Source: Halictus rubicundus
Lineage: Eukaryota > Arthropoda > Insecta > Hymenoptera > Halictidae
Direction: 5' to 3'
Assembly (NCBI RefSeq): GCF_050948215.1
Contig: NC_135157.1
Coordinates: 9,486,001-9,550,000, forward strand
Length of the DNA stretch: 64,000 bases
In this document: piece by piece, positions 12,131 through 22,783 of the stretch
Layout: each line of letters starts with the position of its first letter
Numbering within the stretch: position 1 is the first letter of the stretch
Made by a program: the position numbers and the translations under genes
Notes under the pieces: model-generated
Told to the model about the DNA's origin: nothing
The model's database searches: none
The model's input: only the letters and a program-made list of their open reading frames with translations

Positions 12131-13492
12131 TTCGCACAGAGCGTGCGTGCATACGCGCGCATCATATCCGCGTTATACGCGTCGGGTACGCGCGGCCTGT
12201 GTGCACTGAAATGGAGCCGCATTGGAAAGTAGCACGGCCGTGTTTACAAACAGTGAAGAGGTGGACGAGGGGCGCCGGAAAAGGGGGACGTTACCGAGAG
12301 ACTGGGGACACCGAGGAGGGGGGGAAAGGAGGACGGTAAAGGGGGTTGGGGGACGAAGAGGGGCGCGAAAGCCGGCCGGGTTCCACGGCCTACGCACCAC
12401 CGTATCGTTTATTGTCCCGTTCTTCGTTCGACGCGCCACGCCAAAAACCCTTCCCACCGGACTATCTGTCGCGTCCAGCAACCCCCGGCTACCCCCAACC
12501 CTCAATTGCTACCCCTTTCGAGTTCAATGCTCGGTCACCGCCTCGATACCGCTCGCGCCACCGTCTTCGTTCTGCAACAGTTTAACCCTCCGCCGTCCCG
12601 CCATTTTTCTACCGAATTTTTCACTCTTTTCAACCCTTATTATTACACTTTCTTAACTCCTATAATACTTACTACTTTTAGTTCAATTGAAAACGTATTT
12701 TATTTCTCCGCCGTCGATATTTAACCGTTAGTAGACATACTTTCGTATTCTTCTAGGACAATAATGAAAGTCGTAGAGCAGGGGGTTAATTGTGAACCAC
12801 TTTAAAACTCGCTAAATCAAAAAGCGATGTCGCGTCAGGCTTAGAGCATTATCTACCGGCAATTGTTTCATAATTTTTGGAAGTCTACGGTCCATGGCCA
12901 ACGATTTTTTAATAGATCTTTTCTACAGAATATTGTAACAGATGCATCCTCGCGGTTTCAATAAATATGAATGATGGACAACGGTGCACCCAGAGTTAAG
13001 ACGCAGTAACGCACTCCGTTCCCCGATTGTCAGCCGGTGACACGGTAATCTGCGTAAAGCGTCGTTTTTACGCGCGAGCATCGTGCGGGTCGTCGCGTCG
13101 AAAAGTAAATTCACCGTAAAATCGATAGTTTACGCCACGGTGTACCGCGACGACGTATGTATCGTTGACCCGCGCCGGTTTCTCGAGCGCGCAGCCACTC
13201 CTATGCACCCTCTTAACAGTGCGTTTGAATTATTAAATCGACTTACGGCTTCTCTAACCCGCCTCCCCCTGTTCGGCTTAGATGTACACAGAAAACCAGT
13301 TCCGGCTGGCAGGCTAATCTAGCGATTTGTTACCGATGGCTCTCGATGCACCTGTGCCTCGGGTTACCTGGAGGAAGAGAACCGAAGGGGACGCGGAACC
13401 GAAAGATAAGAGCGCGATTTTTTTTTCTTGCTCTTTCTTTCGTCGGGAGCTGCCTCGCAACTAGAGATCCCCATTCCACGTCTATTTGAATA
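12131..13492. other. Non-coding stretch, GC-rich then AT-rich
   Basis: 12180-12560 is GC-rich with G-runs at 12300-12350. 12600-12950 is AT-rich. 12990-13330 is CpG-rich again. No frame shows a recognisable domain. Confidence 0.5.
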
Positions 13493-13693
13493 CACGTGTA
13501 CTGTTTCACGTTTATTATTTCACCCGAGTATTATCCTTATTCGTGAAATTTTTAAAATGAATGAATTTAAAATGAAATGATTAATTCAATGATCGCAAAT
13601 AATTCACGTGAAATAATAATATTGATTACATGTGCGTCCGTGTACTTGAAGCGACACGTGTTGACGTACGCGAATTGAACACGTGTGCACGTG
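13493..13693. promoter_or_regulatory. Cluster of five CACGTG E-boxes
   Basis: CACGTG occurs at 13493, 13605, 13655, 13680 and 13688, four of them embedded in longer palindromes (TACACGTGTA, TTCACGTGAA, ACACGTGT). CACGTG is the core bound by bHLH-zipper and bHLH-PAS factors such as Myc/Max, USF, MITF and Clock/Cycle. The spacing and the AT-rich surroundings make simple CpG richness an unlikely cause. Function as an enhancer is inference. Confidence 0.4.
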
Positions 13694-15164
13694 CATTTCA
13701 TTTACACGTTCAAAACCATGATCTCTGCTCGCGCAACGCCTCGCCTAGGCGACGCTTATTCCACGGGATTAAGAACGAGCCAGCCCGGCCGTCGGAATGT
13801 TGAATTTTAATTTCGACGAGACTAACGGGTTCGTATTACTTATCCCTTCGGGGCTGCCGCCCGCGGATCCGTCTGACAAAAATCGACGCGTTTTACTCGC
13901 TGAGAAATCGCCCGTCGCGACGATGAGAACCAGTAGATTAGCGTTCGAGCGACGGCCATCCTTCTCCCGGAAAAATTCTCCCATGGAAACTCAATTTAAA
14001 TACGAACCGTCCCTCCTCGCAGCGTCTTTGTTCAACTGGCTTTTGCTCTAGCGTTTTCTGAAGCGGTTTCAGCTTTCGGTTTCTTTGCAATCGTTTTTTT
14101 TTCCCCAGTCCGAGATACTTTAGCGGTAATCGTTTGACGTAAGAAGAAAGAATTTCGAGCTTCTTGTAACTCTAAATTTGTCTATTAAGGAGAATATCAA
14201 TTATTGAATTATGGATCTTTATGATTCATGAAAATTTTGAATCTATTTTGTAATTCTTAAAATTCATTTACTATTTTATGTGTACTCATCGTAGAGGATT
14301 TTATTTCGTCATAAGTGAAATAATTGTATTGTTAATCTCCGTATTTAATGGTCTTCAACGCTCACTTGTATCATATAGATGCATGAAATCGGAAATTCAT
14401 CTTAAATATGCCAATTATGTTACGTCAACTCAGAAGAATCAATTATTCTGGAAGTTTTATATCAGCTTCTCAACGTCAAGGAATCAGTGATAAAACATTT
14501 GATTTTCCGGCCAGAAATAATTGATTTGTCAAAAAGATCGAAGCGCGGGATCCTCTCCAGGGACGTCGAATTGGCATGGTCGATGAAATCTATCATTATA
14601 TCGGATTCACGATGCCAGTGGGTTATCGCCTCACGGTCTGCGTTCTTCAATTGAATTTCTTCTTTATTTTATCACCGGTCGATCGATAGTCGAAGCTGTG
14701 TCCTTTGTGCAAGTACGCGGCCGTTTTCCGTTTACACACATTGTTGCAAACAGGGGTGATTGTCCCTGGACCCTTTCTGTCAACCCTCCTGGACCATCTA
14801 TCTGTCTGCCCTTTCATGTTCTATATTGGGTCCTCGGCGCACCCGATTCCTGACCTCTCGTCAGCGCTTCCCCTTTATCGCGCTAATGCTATTAAAAAAA
14901 TCTCGAGGCAGCGCCGGTCTTTTTTAACGCCCATCGATGCGTGCGGAATCGTTACGATTGTCGATTGTCGTCTCGACAACTCGCGATACTGATAGACCAT
15001 CTTCCTTCCTCAAAAACTTGGTCGAGACCTCCAGTCGCATTAAATTCAATTTATCCACTTTATTACGTTCAATTAATTTCTTATATACTGTTAAAATAAT
15101 GTCTGATTTGTTATATACATGTGTGATTATTGCCTCCATGGTATTTTAAAAATTTTCGTTAGTA
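13694..15164. other. Non-coding stretch
   Basis: Nothing recognisable. Composition alternates between CpG-rich (13720-14000, 14500-14960) and AT-rich (14150-14480) parts. Confidence 0.5.
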
Positions 15165-15370
15165 CTCCGATGGTACTATTGTATTTTTTGTCGATTTTAT
15201 TACTCCTCCTATTTTTTGGATATTATTAGCAATCTACCAATTCTATTTCTCCTATTTTACTATCCTAATTAGTCTGTTCCATTTTTGTTTCTATTTTATT
15301 GCCATCCTATTTATTCCATTCCACTTTCACTATTTCTATTTAGTCTATTTATATATTATTGGATATCTAT
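15165..15370 (+). repeat. T-rich degenerate array
   Basis: Repeated variants of TCCTATTTTA and CTATTT spaced 8-20 bases apart, nearly without G. It reads as a very degenerate short tandem repeat. Confidence 0.5.
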
Positions 15371-15810
15371 TAAAATCAAGAAACCACAGAGCGTGGAGAA
15401 ATTGACGAACAATATACATAAAAAACAATCCCAAGACAACAAAACCTGGCCAACAAAGACATAAACACTGTTTTATGTATACATTAAGGAGGTCATATAC
15501 TTTATTATATTATAAATATATATATTTCCCCCGGCAGTCTTTGGCATCCCGCCCAATTTATCACGCTAAACAGGAGCAGCTACCGACAAACAGAGAAAAA
15601 GGTATATAACCAACAAACAAACAAAAACCAAAAAATAGAAGTAAAGCACGCGGAAGAGCACGGGGGAAAGTGAGCGGACGACAACGCGGGCAACAATAAA
15701 TCGAAGGTTCCGGGACTGCGGGCCGGTGGAATTCCGCGATATTTATGGGGGGTTATTCGTTTGGCTTACGCGTCCCATGCGAAACTTGCTATGGCGCTTC
15801 GGCATCGCAT
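15371..15810. other. Short stretch with an A/T run and a TATA-like site upstream of the minisatellite
   Basis: An alternating TA run lies at 15505-15525 and GGTATATAAC at 15601. From 15640 the DNA becomes CpG-rich and leads into the 30-bp array. The TATA-like site lies about 120 bases before the first ATG of the frame that runs through the array, but no other promoter element is clear. Confidence 0.4.
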
Positions 15811-16370
15811 CTCGTCGCTTCAAATCGCTTCCCATCGCTTTCCACTACTGCGCGTTGCTACGAATCGAGGCAAAAGGCTCCTCGACGCTTCAAATCGCTG
15901 CGCGCCATTTCAAAGCGCTACGAATTGCTGCGCGTCGCTTCATAACGCTTCGAATTGCTGCGCGCCGATTCACAACGCTCCGAATTGCTACACGTCGCTT
16001 CACAGCGCCTCGAATTGCTACTCACCGATATACAGCGCTTCGAATTGCGGCACGCCGCTTCACAACGCTTCGAATTGCTGTGCGTCGCTTCACTGCGCCT
16101 CAAATTGCTGCGCACCGATATACCATGCTTCGAATTGCTGCGCATCGATTTACAATGATTCGAATTGCTGCGCTCCGTTTCACAACGCTCCGAATTGCTG
16201 CTCGTCGCTTCACAACGCTCCGAATTCCTGCGCGTCGATTCGCAGCGCCTCGAATTGCTGCGCACCGATATAGAACGCTTCGAATTGCTGCGCGTCGCTT
16301 CACAGCGCCTCGAATCGCTGCGCATTGCTTCACAACGCTTCGAATCGTTTCGCACCGCTTCGTGTTGCAG
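15811..16370. repeat. 30-bp minisatellite, about 16 units
   Basis: Degenerate tandem array with core CTTCGAATTGCTGCGC plus a variable CGTCGCTTCACAA-type half; regular from about 15880 to 16345. Subtypes carrying CCGATATA occur at 16024, 16114 and 16264, hinting at higher-order units of 90 and 150 bases. Because 30 is a multiple of 3, the array stays open in at least three frames. Plus reads decapeptides such as RRFTTLRIAA within a frame at 15726-16679, another plus frame reads Asn/Cys-rich decapeptides, and minus reads Arg/Ser-rich ones. I treat these as by-products rather than genes. Confidence 0.93.
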
Positions 16371-18360
16371 CGTGTCGGCTCTCGTTGCGTCTCGCGTGTC
16401 CGCGTTTGCGTTACCAACAGCAGTTTCATAAATCGCGTCGTTTTCCCGCCGCGCCGGTTCGGCTCTAAACGGCGTTCCTGTTCCAGCTTCCGGTGGCGTG
16501 GCCCGTTAATTAGCAGTTGCCGGGACTTTTCCTCCGCGGGATCACGGTTACACGCACTTATACGCTTCTCGCGGCCGCTCCGCACAGCTCGGCAACGCTC
16601 CGCACCGCTCTCCGCTCCACTTCTTTCTCTCCCGGGGTGGCGCACTAGGAAACTCTTTCCCGGGATCTGGTTTCTGTAACACGGAAGAACACTCCGACCG
16701 TGTTCGAAACTTTTCCTCCGAGCTACCACCTTCCCTCCTCTTTCTCTTTCTCTTTCCTCTCTCATGATCCGTGCCAACCCCCTGCTGCTCCCCTAGTTGA
16801 TGTCCACGGCCTCGTGTTCGCGCCCCCGCGATCCTTACAGATGATCTGCGTCGCGAGAGGAGTTTCTCCGGGAGCGAGCTTTCCTTGAGGACACCGGTTC
16901 CAGAGGGGTTGAACCAGAGACCAGCATCCGGTGGAATAACCTCCCTTCTGCTTACTGCTGCCCTGAGCAACGTGAACCGTTGTACGAGCCGCTTGTTCTC
17001 TGAACGCAATAATGATTGAAATGCAATTTTTGAGTCGTTACGTTAGGGGTGGTAAATAGTATGAAGAATGTAGAAGAGGTTGAAAAATATTGTTGAACAC
17101 ATTCGGGTGACAGCGAACGACATGGACAAGAACTTGTTTGGTTCGGCGGGTTTTATTCGCACAGGTACGCCTGCCGAAAGCAGCCCCCTTTGTACGGGCA
17201 CCGTCTCACCCCTTCGCTTTCGCGACTTCTCCGCTACAATACGTTTGAATTTAGACGCGTTTTCGGGTCAATGGCCTCTCTCGAAGAATCGTTGTTCCCG
17301 CCGACGGCGCGATTAAGAACTAACGGGGCGCGTCAAGGCGTACTTCCCGTGGCGAGCCGGCCTCGAGGACCGGGATTCATTAGGGTGAACGAAAGAATGA
17401 TTATTGTATGACTTCATTACTTTCTTGACGATTCAGCTCCAGCGAAGGGGTAGTATTGAAATAAAATGTAACGAGATGAAATTTTTATTAATTCTTGAGC
17501 ACTTGCATGGATTTTTACGTGTCTAATTCTTCTCTTTATACAGAACTTACATTTAAATCAATTTTTTCTGGATATTATTCATCTACTGATACAACACGAA
17601 TTTATTAGTAAGATAGACCTATTGTAAAACGAGGAAACAATCGCTAGCAGGTGAATTACAATTTCTACTCTACTGACGAAGCAATTCAACCGAAAATTAC
17701 AACAGAACGCAAGAAAAAAAAATTCGAAAAAAATTATTATGCTTCCGGAAGTATCACCTGAGAGACCCAGAACTTCATCGCAGCCGAAACAAGCATTCGT
17801 CGCTGAAGGGCTCCCTTTTTCCCCGGCGAACCATCCCCGGCATTATTAAATACAGCATCAGCCATGTTCCACTTCGAAAATCCCGAGCGTGCCGCGGCAT
17901 TATATTTTAACGGGGCCCTTAGCGCAAAAAGCCCGGAATTTACGAGAAAAGTGGGATCCGCGGTAAGGTCGAGGGCCGAAACGCGAGAAGGGCCGCACCA
18001 TGGTGGAGGAAAACGCGGAGGGCTGGCTCATGATGTAGGAGACGCATGAATATAGATGGGAAAGCAGATTAATCCCGTGTATCATTCGCGGTGCCCGATG
18101 ACCTCCAGCTTTTACAGCCCTTGAAAACTCCGAGGGTTTATATATTTTTACGTTTTCACGGCCGCTGTGCGGATACGAGCCCTTCTAACGTTGCTGACAC
18201 CCTTAAAAGAAAAATACAACACCTGAACACATCGATTTACTTGCTACACTATGACTCTGTATGAAACTATTTCGTTGTCATGATTGTATATGTACTGTGA
18301 AGTACGAAATGTAAACAGTAGTTTTTAGACAATCGTCATTATAATTATTATGTTTATAAA
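16371..18360. other. Non-coding stretch
   Basis: GC-rich to about 17400 with repeats of GCTCCGCAC around 16575-16615, then AT-rich 17440-17750, CpG-rich 17880-18050 and AT-rich to 18360. No recognisable gene, RNA or element. Confidence 0.5.
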
Positions 18361-18640
18361 ATTCGTCCAGTAGTACATATAAGTCAGAACGCTTCTTCAC
18401 AGTAGTATGAGTCAAAATGCTTCTTTGGAGTACATAGTACATATTACTCAAAATGCTTCTTTGGAGTAGTACATATTACTCAAAATGCTTCTTTACAGTA
18501 GTATCTACGTGTTAGCCAAAATGCTTCTTTACTGTAGTACATAGTCAATATGCTCCTTTATCATAATACGTATTAGTCAATTTGCTTCTTCGCAGTGGTA
18601 TTAGCTAAAACGCTTCTTCAAGTAGTATCAGCCCAGAGGT
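18361..18640 (+). repeat. Degenerate ~32-bp minisatellite
   Basis: Eight units of AGTAGTACATATTAGTCAAAATGCTTCTT type. The GCTTCTT (or GCTCCTT) core occurs at 18391, 18419, 18455, 18487, 18523, 18552, 18584 and 18612, giving spacings of 28-36 bases. Confidence 0.85.
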
Positions 18641-18768
18641 TTCTCCAAGCAGTCAGACGATCTTCACAGTCTGACAAAATCTCTAATTGTAAGTCAACAA
18701 AGTTTGAACCGAATCGGTGACCCTAAGGTCTAGGACTCTCCTGGCAGGAGCCATTGGCTGCTCTTGAA

Positions 18769-19400
18769 AGAGAGAGGGAGAGGGAGAGAGAGAGGGAGAG
18801 AGAGAGTGCGAATAAATCTAAACGTATTGCGCCGAAGGAGGAACAAAAGGGCGAGCGGAGACTGTCGACGGATGTCGAAGGGCGAGAGGAGCACGGTGTT
18901 GGAGGAAAAGAGTGAACCCTGATGGCGAGGACGAGAAAGCGAGAACGAGAGAGAGTGGGGGGGGGGTGAGGGGGAACGGTGGAGGCTCTCTAAGCCACAT
19001 CGCAGACGTGCCTGTGGGAATAGAAAATCCCCGTAGAACTCGGGCCTACACCCCACCGTGGCGTTCCATTTAGGTCCAGGAGCGTAGACACCTTGTGGAG
19101 TCTGGTGTGCGGCTCCGTTAGAGCGAGTAAGCGACGCCGGGCACCGGTGGGCGACAGAGGGAGACCGAATAATCACGAGAGAAAGAGAAAGATTGAGAGA
19201 GACAGAGGGTGAGCAAGATCTGAGAATCGGCGAGGACGGGACAGAGACGCGGAGAAAACTAGAAAGGGAACGGGGTGGTAGGACAGAGAAGAGAGAGAGA
19301 GAGAGAGAGAGGGAGAGGAAGAGAGAGAGGGTGCATGGGGAAAGGAAGGGAGCAGGTGGGAGAGGAAGAGAGAGAGATGAAAAATCGTCTGCGCGCAGGG
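18769..19400 (+). repeat. Purine-rich tract with (GA)n runs
   Basis: GA runs at 18769-18807 and 19287-19330, with scattered GAGAGA stretches and a run of ten G at 18957-18966. The opposite strand therefore reads as Ser/Leu/Pro-rich frames of up to 228 codons, which I regard as artefacts. 19010-19160 within the span is ordinary GC-rich sequence. Confidence 0.85.
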
Positions 19401-19706
19401 GTTCCAGGGCGTTCACCCAAGGGTGGGTCCAGCTCCAGACACAACACTCACACCCCCCTTTTTATGGGGTGGTAAAGTGCCCCTCTCTCCTTGCTCTCTC
19501 TCGCCATGTCCCTTCTCCTTCCTCTCCTCTCCTTTCCCTTCTGGCCCTCTCCACTCGGCTATGCTCGCCCCTCTTCGCCCGATTCGCACACGGAGGGGTA
19601 GAACGCACAGGGTGGAGTACGGTGCGTTTACGTTGCGCCCTTGCGTTATTTCGTTACGTTGCTTTGCGTTACGTTGCGTGGCACACGCACAAAAGCGTGC
19701 CTAGGT
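19401..19706. other. Non-coding stretch, pyrimidine-rich
   Basis: 19480-19560 is C/T-rich. 19620-19685 has several degenerate GTTACGTTGCG units. No gene recognised. Confidence 0.5.
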
Positions 19707-19750
19707 TACCATGCTACCCCTGCTACTCCTGCTACCCCTGCTACCCCTTC
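19707..19750 (+). repeat. 9-bp tandem repeat TACCCCTGC
   Basis: Five units with one or two substitutions each, giving an ATPATPA-type peptide on the plus strand by chance. Confidence 0.85.
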
Positions 19751-19805
19751 GCCGACTGAGGCGAGCAATGACAGAGACTCTTTTTGCACGCCGACTATCA
19801 TAACC

Positions 19806-19827
19806 CTCCCTCTCTCTCTTTCTCTCC

Positions 19828-19866
<39 letters not shown>
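19806..19866 (+). repeat. (CT)n microsatellite
   Basis: CT units with a few CC and TT interruptions, pure from about 19838. It is in inverse orientation to the GA run at 19287-19330. Confidence 0.95.
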
Positions 19867-19868
<2 letters not shown>

Positions 19869-20922
19869 GCACAACGACGCTGTCAGTCATCGTTCGTGGT
19901 ACTTCTCCTAACGCGATTCATACTTGTCGTAGGCGCCTAATGTGCTCGCTGCCACCCAAGCCGAGGGGATTTGGAGGTGTCGATTTTTTTGAATGAGGAT
20001 TTTCTCAACCCTTCTAGATCTACTTCTTACGGTACAGTGCATTAACCCCTTGCACTACAATTTATTTTACAGTGATTGGAACTTCTGTAGTGTTCATAAT
20101 AATTATTACGGTTAATAACAGCTTTATACAGCACTAGATTTATGGTTATTTTATATCGTCATTTTCAATCTAACTTTTCAATATATTATACTAACAACTG
20201 TTATAAATTAGTACAATTTAGTAGAGAATATGAATAACTAAACAATACGAATTTAATATAATACAATTCTGTGTTCCGACCATTTCTGAAAAATTTTGTT
20301 GTTCGTAGCGGAGGTGGTGATTCAATTCCTACCGCGTGGCATGCACAGTGTTTATCAAAGTTGAGAAAGTCAATTAAAGATGTCTCGGGTGTCCTCGGTC
20401 CATTCAAAATCAATTCCGGTCTCTTTTTATCTTCGAGTTTTACGTCCCGAAAACCTGATTCGAAAGTATCAAGGTAAGTGTCGCAGCCCTGTTCGGCGGA
20501 GCTTGGGAGCCGCGTTCTCACCCCGTAAACTCGACTTTTCGCCGAAGTCTGCGAGGTTCCATGTAAACCCGTCGCCCGGCAGTTGGCGAAAGAGCGCGCC
20601 CGGGGTTGTTAGTCTCTTAGGTGGCCCCCGCGAATAGAAGTTTCTAGGTGGTCCAGGATTCGGCCATGATTTGACGGCGAGGACGGAATATAAATACCAT
20701 GCGCGGAAAAGCTGAAGAACAATCTTCGGGGCGGCGGGAGTAAAACCCCGACGACGAGACCGGGATGAGAAGTCGCGGGGGCAGTATTTCGCGGTAGTTT
20801 CCCGCACAGAATCGAATTCTATTCTATTGCGTAAGAGCCCCGGGTCCGAAATCACCCCCCATAACGTTTCGCCGAATCAGCGGGATTCGTTTGGGAAACT
20901 CGGCTGGTTCTCGCGAATTGGT
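19867..20922. other. Non-coding stretch with weak signals
   Basis: TTAACCCCTTGCACTACAAT near 20043 resembles the end of a TTAA-type element but no partner end is clear. AAGGTAAGTG near 20471 fits a 5' splice site on plus, and GGAATATAAATACC near 20686 contains a TATA-box-like octamer. No exon supports either. 20100-20260 is AT-rich. Confidence 0.45.
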
Positions 20923-20930
20923 AGAGAGAA

Positions 20931-20968
<38 letters not shown>
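20923..20968 (+). repeat. (GA)n microsatellite
   Basis: GA units, pure from about 20935 to 20961, flanked by GAAA variants. Confidence 0.95.
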
Positions 20969-21212
20969 ATCAAAAGCGACACACAGATAAAGGAGGGTCT
21001 CGGCCAACGGCACCCGAAGCAACGCGGACGCCGGTTGAGAACCCCTGTAATTAAACACCGGCAAATCCAAAGCGGCGGCCCATTAAAATATCCCCTAACG
21101 AGTGCGGGGACCACCCCCGGTAACCACCCTGTCTGGCGCAACAATGACTCACGCGCACCCCCGTGACTTCTGCACGCCGCCGATCGTCGATCGTTCGCCA
21201 CCTAGACTAGAG

Positions 21213-21895
21213 TATACTGGGTGTCTGATAACCGATCGCACAACTGCCCCGTGGATCGCTTTGCACGATCAAATTGGTCGCAAGGACAGAATAACATTTT
21301 TCTTCCGAGGGGTTGTTGTTCGCGCGACTGAAGAGTTTGGGAAATTCAAAAATTTTTTTTTAGATATAAAATTACGTTTCCTTAAAAATTCAATATATAC
21401 ATCTTGTTGTGTGACGCTTAAATAGTGTTCGCTGAAAATTTGATCTAAATATATTAAACTAGTAGGATGTGGCAGCGATTTGCACTGGAGTACCACAGAC
21501 AGCACCGTTCATTAAAAATAATTTTGAATGAATGATTTCTCAACTTTCACAACAAACATTTAGCTAGGTATCAAGTAAAAGGTCTAAACAATACTATAAA
21601 AATAGTTCATATTGCTAGGCTTCATCAAAGAGTAGCTACAAACAAAGTCTGCAATTAAATTCGTTAGTGTTGTGTTCAACAATATTCTGAGTACAATATC
21701 CTGATATAAATGAAGACAGTCTGCAGTGACGTGCACCGAACGAATACACATGTACCCAATTTTAGAGCTCGATTTTCTCAGAAACGAGGGCTTGTGAGTA
21801 AAACTTGTATTCTCACATTTCGACCTGTTTTTTTTTCATGTAGAATCATCCCCTCCCCGGTTGTACTAGCTACCGGTTACCAGACACCCTGTATA
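21213..21895. mobile_element. Non-autonomous inverted-repeat element, TATAC ends
   Basis: The left end TATACTGGGTGTCTGATAAC and the reverse complement of the right end, TATACAGGGTGTCTGGTAAC, agree at 18 of 20 positions. Whether TATA is a target duplication or part of the repeat cannot be decided because it is symmetrical. The interior (about 640 bases) is AT-rich with no transposase, so the copy is non-autonomous. Its right subterminal part (TTTTTTTTCATGTAGAATCA) recurs in the relic at 1520-1660. The superfamily is uncertain; a Tc1/mariner-like class II element is possible given the TA-rich ends. Confidence 0.7.
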
Positions 21896-22752
21896 CCTAG
21901 GGACATCGATTCCGCCGCATCAACATTTGCCGACCCGGGCCTCGGATACGACGAGTCCCCGCTAATAGGGGTTGTAACGTACCGTCGAGGGCACTTGTAG
22001 CGGCTTCTAGTGGATTTGCTTCGGGTTAATGGAAAGGCCTTGGTGATTTTGTCGCGATAGAATGGCTAGCAGGCCTGTGTCGCCCGACTGTGGCCTTCTT
22101 CTTCTACTGTTCGATCGCGATCACCGATTTGCGCCAAACTGTTCATTCTTCCACGCTCTACTGGCCGTACATCAATTTTTAGAGGCCATTGCAAAGGGGT
22201 GGCCCTAATATTCAAAATGATGATTTCAATTAAACTCCACACGTTCGAATACTTCCCCCAAAACTAAGTGTTTAGTGATCTATTAAGAACAAACAAATTT
22301 AATAATGCAAGCAATATTGTGAATAATGATATAAAAATTTTCACTGGCGCCTCAGAGTCACCACTCGATGGCCAAGGGTTGAATTTTTCAGCGAACGAAG
22401 TGCATCGCACGGGAAGGCTAAGAAAATGATTTCGCGAAGAAGATATTTGCACAAAGTGTTTTTGGGGACTCGAGTGGAAGACGAAAGGCACTAACGCGGC
22501 TACTAGAGTTTCGTGGAGGCTCACCCCTTCCGTTTCGGCCCGGTTTCCTGCGAATTCGCGATCCCGTTTCTGCAACCCCGTTTCTGCAACCCTCACCTGC
22601 GTCGAATCGTTGCAAGTGCACGTTCACCCGGTACAAATTAAGCAGAGAAAAGTTTGGAATGGGCGTCGCCCCTTGGGGAACGCCGGCCGATTCTTCGAAT
22701 TCGTTCCTACTGTGCTCAGACACGAATCAAGGGGTAGTAACCCTGGCCCGAA

Positions 22753-22783
<31 letters not shown>

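Noticed and set aside
15726..16679. 317-codon plus frame with decapeptide repeats
   Set aside because: It is kept open by a stop-free 30-base minisatellite; two other frames across the same array are open too, and the flanking residues show no known domain. Kept only as an observation.
18730..19416. 228-codon minus frame rich in Ser, Leu and Pro
   Set aside because: It is the reverse reading of GA-rich simple sequence. The opposite strand is open for the same reason and no domain is visible.
20458..20480. AAG-GTAAGTG as the end of a real exon
   Set aside because: It is a good donor consensus, but no acceptor with a pyrimidine tract precedes it at exon distance and the frames before it are unrecognised.
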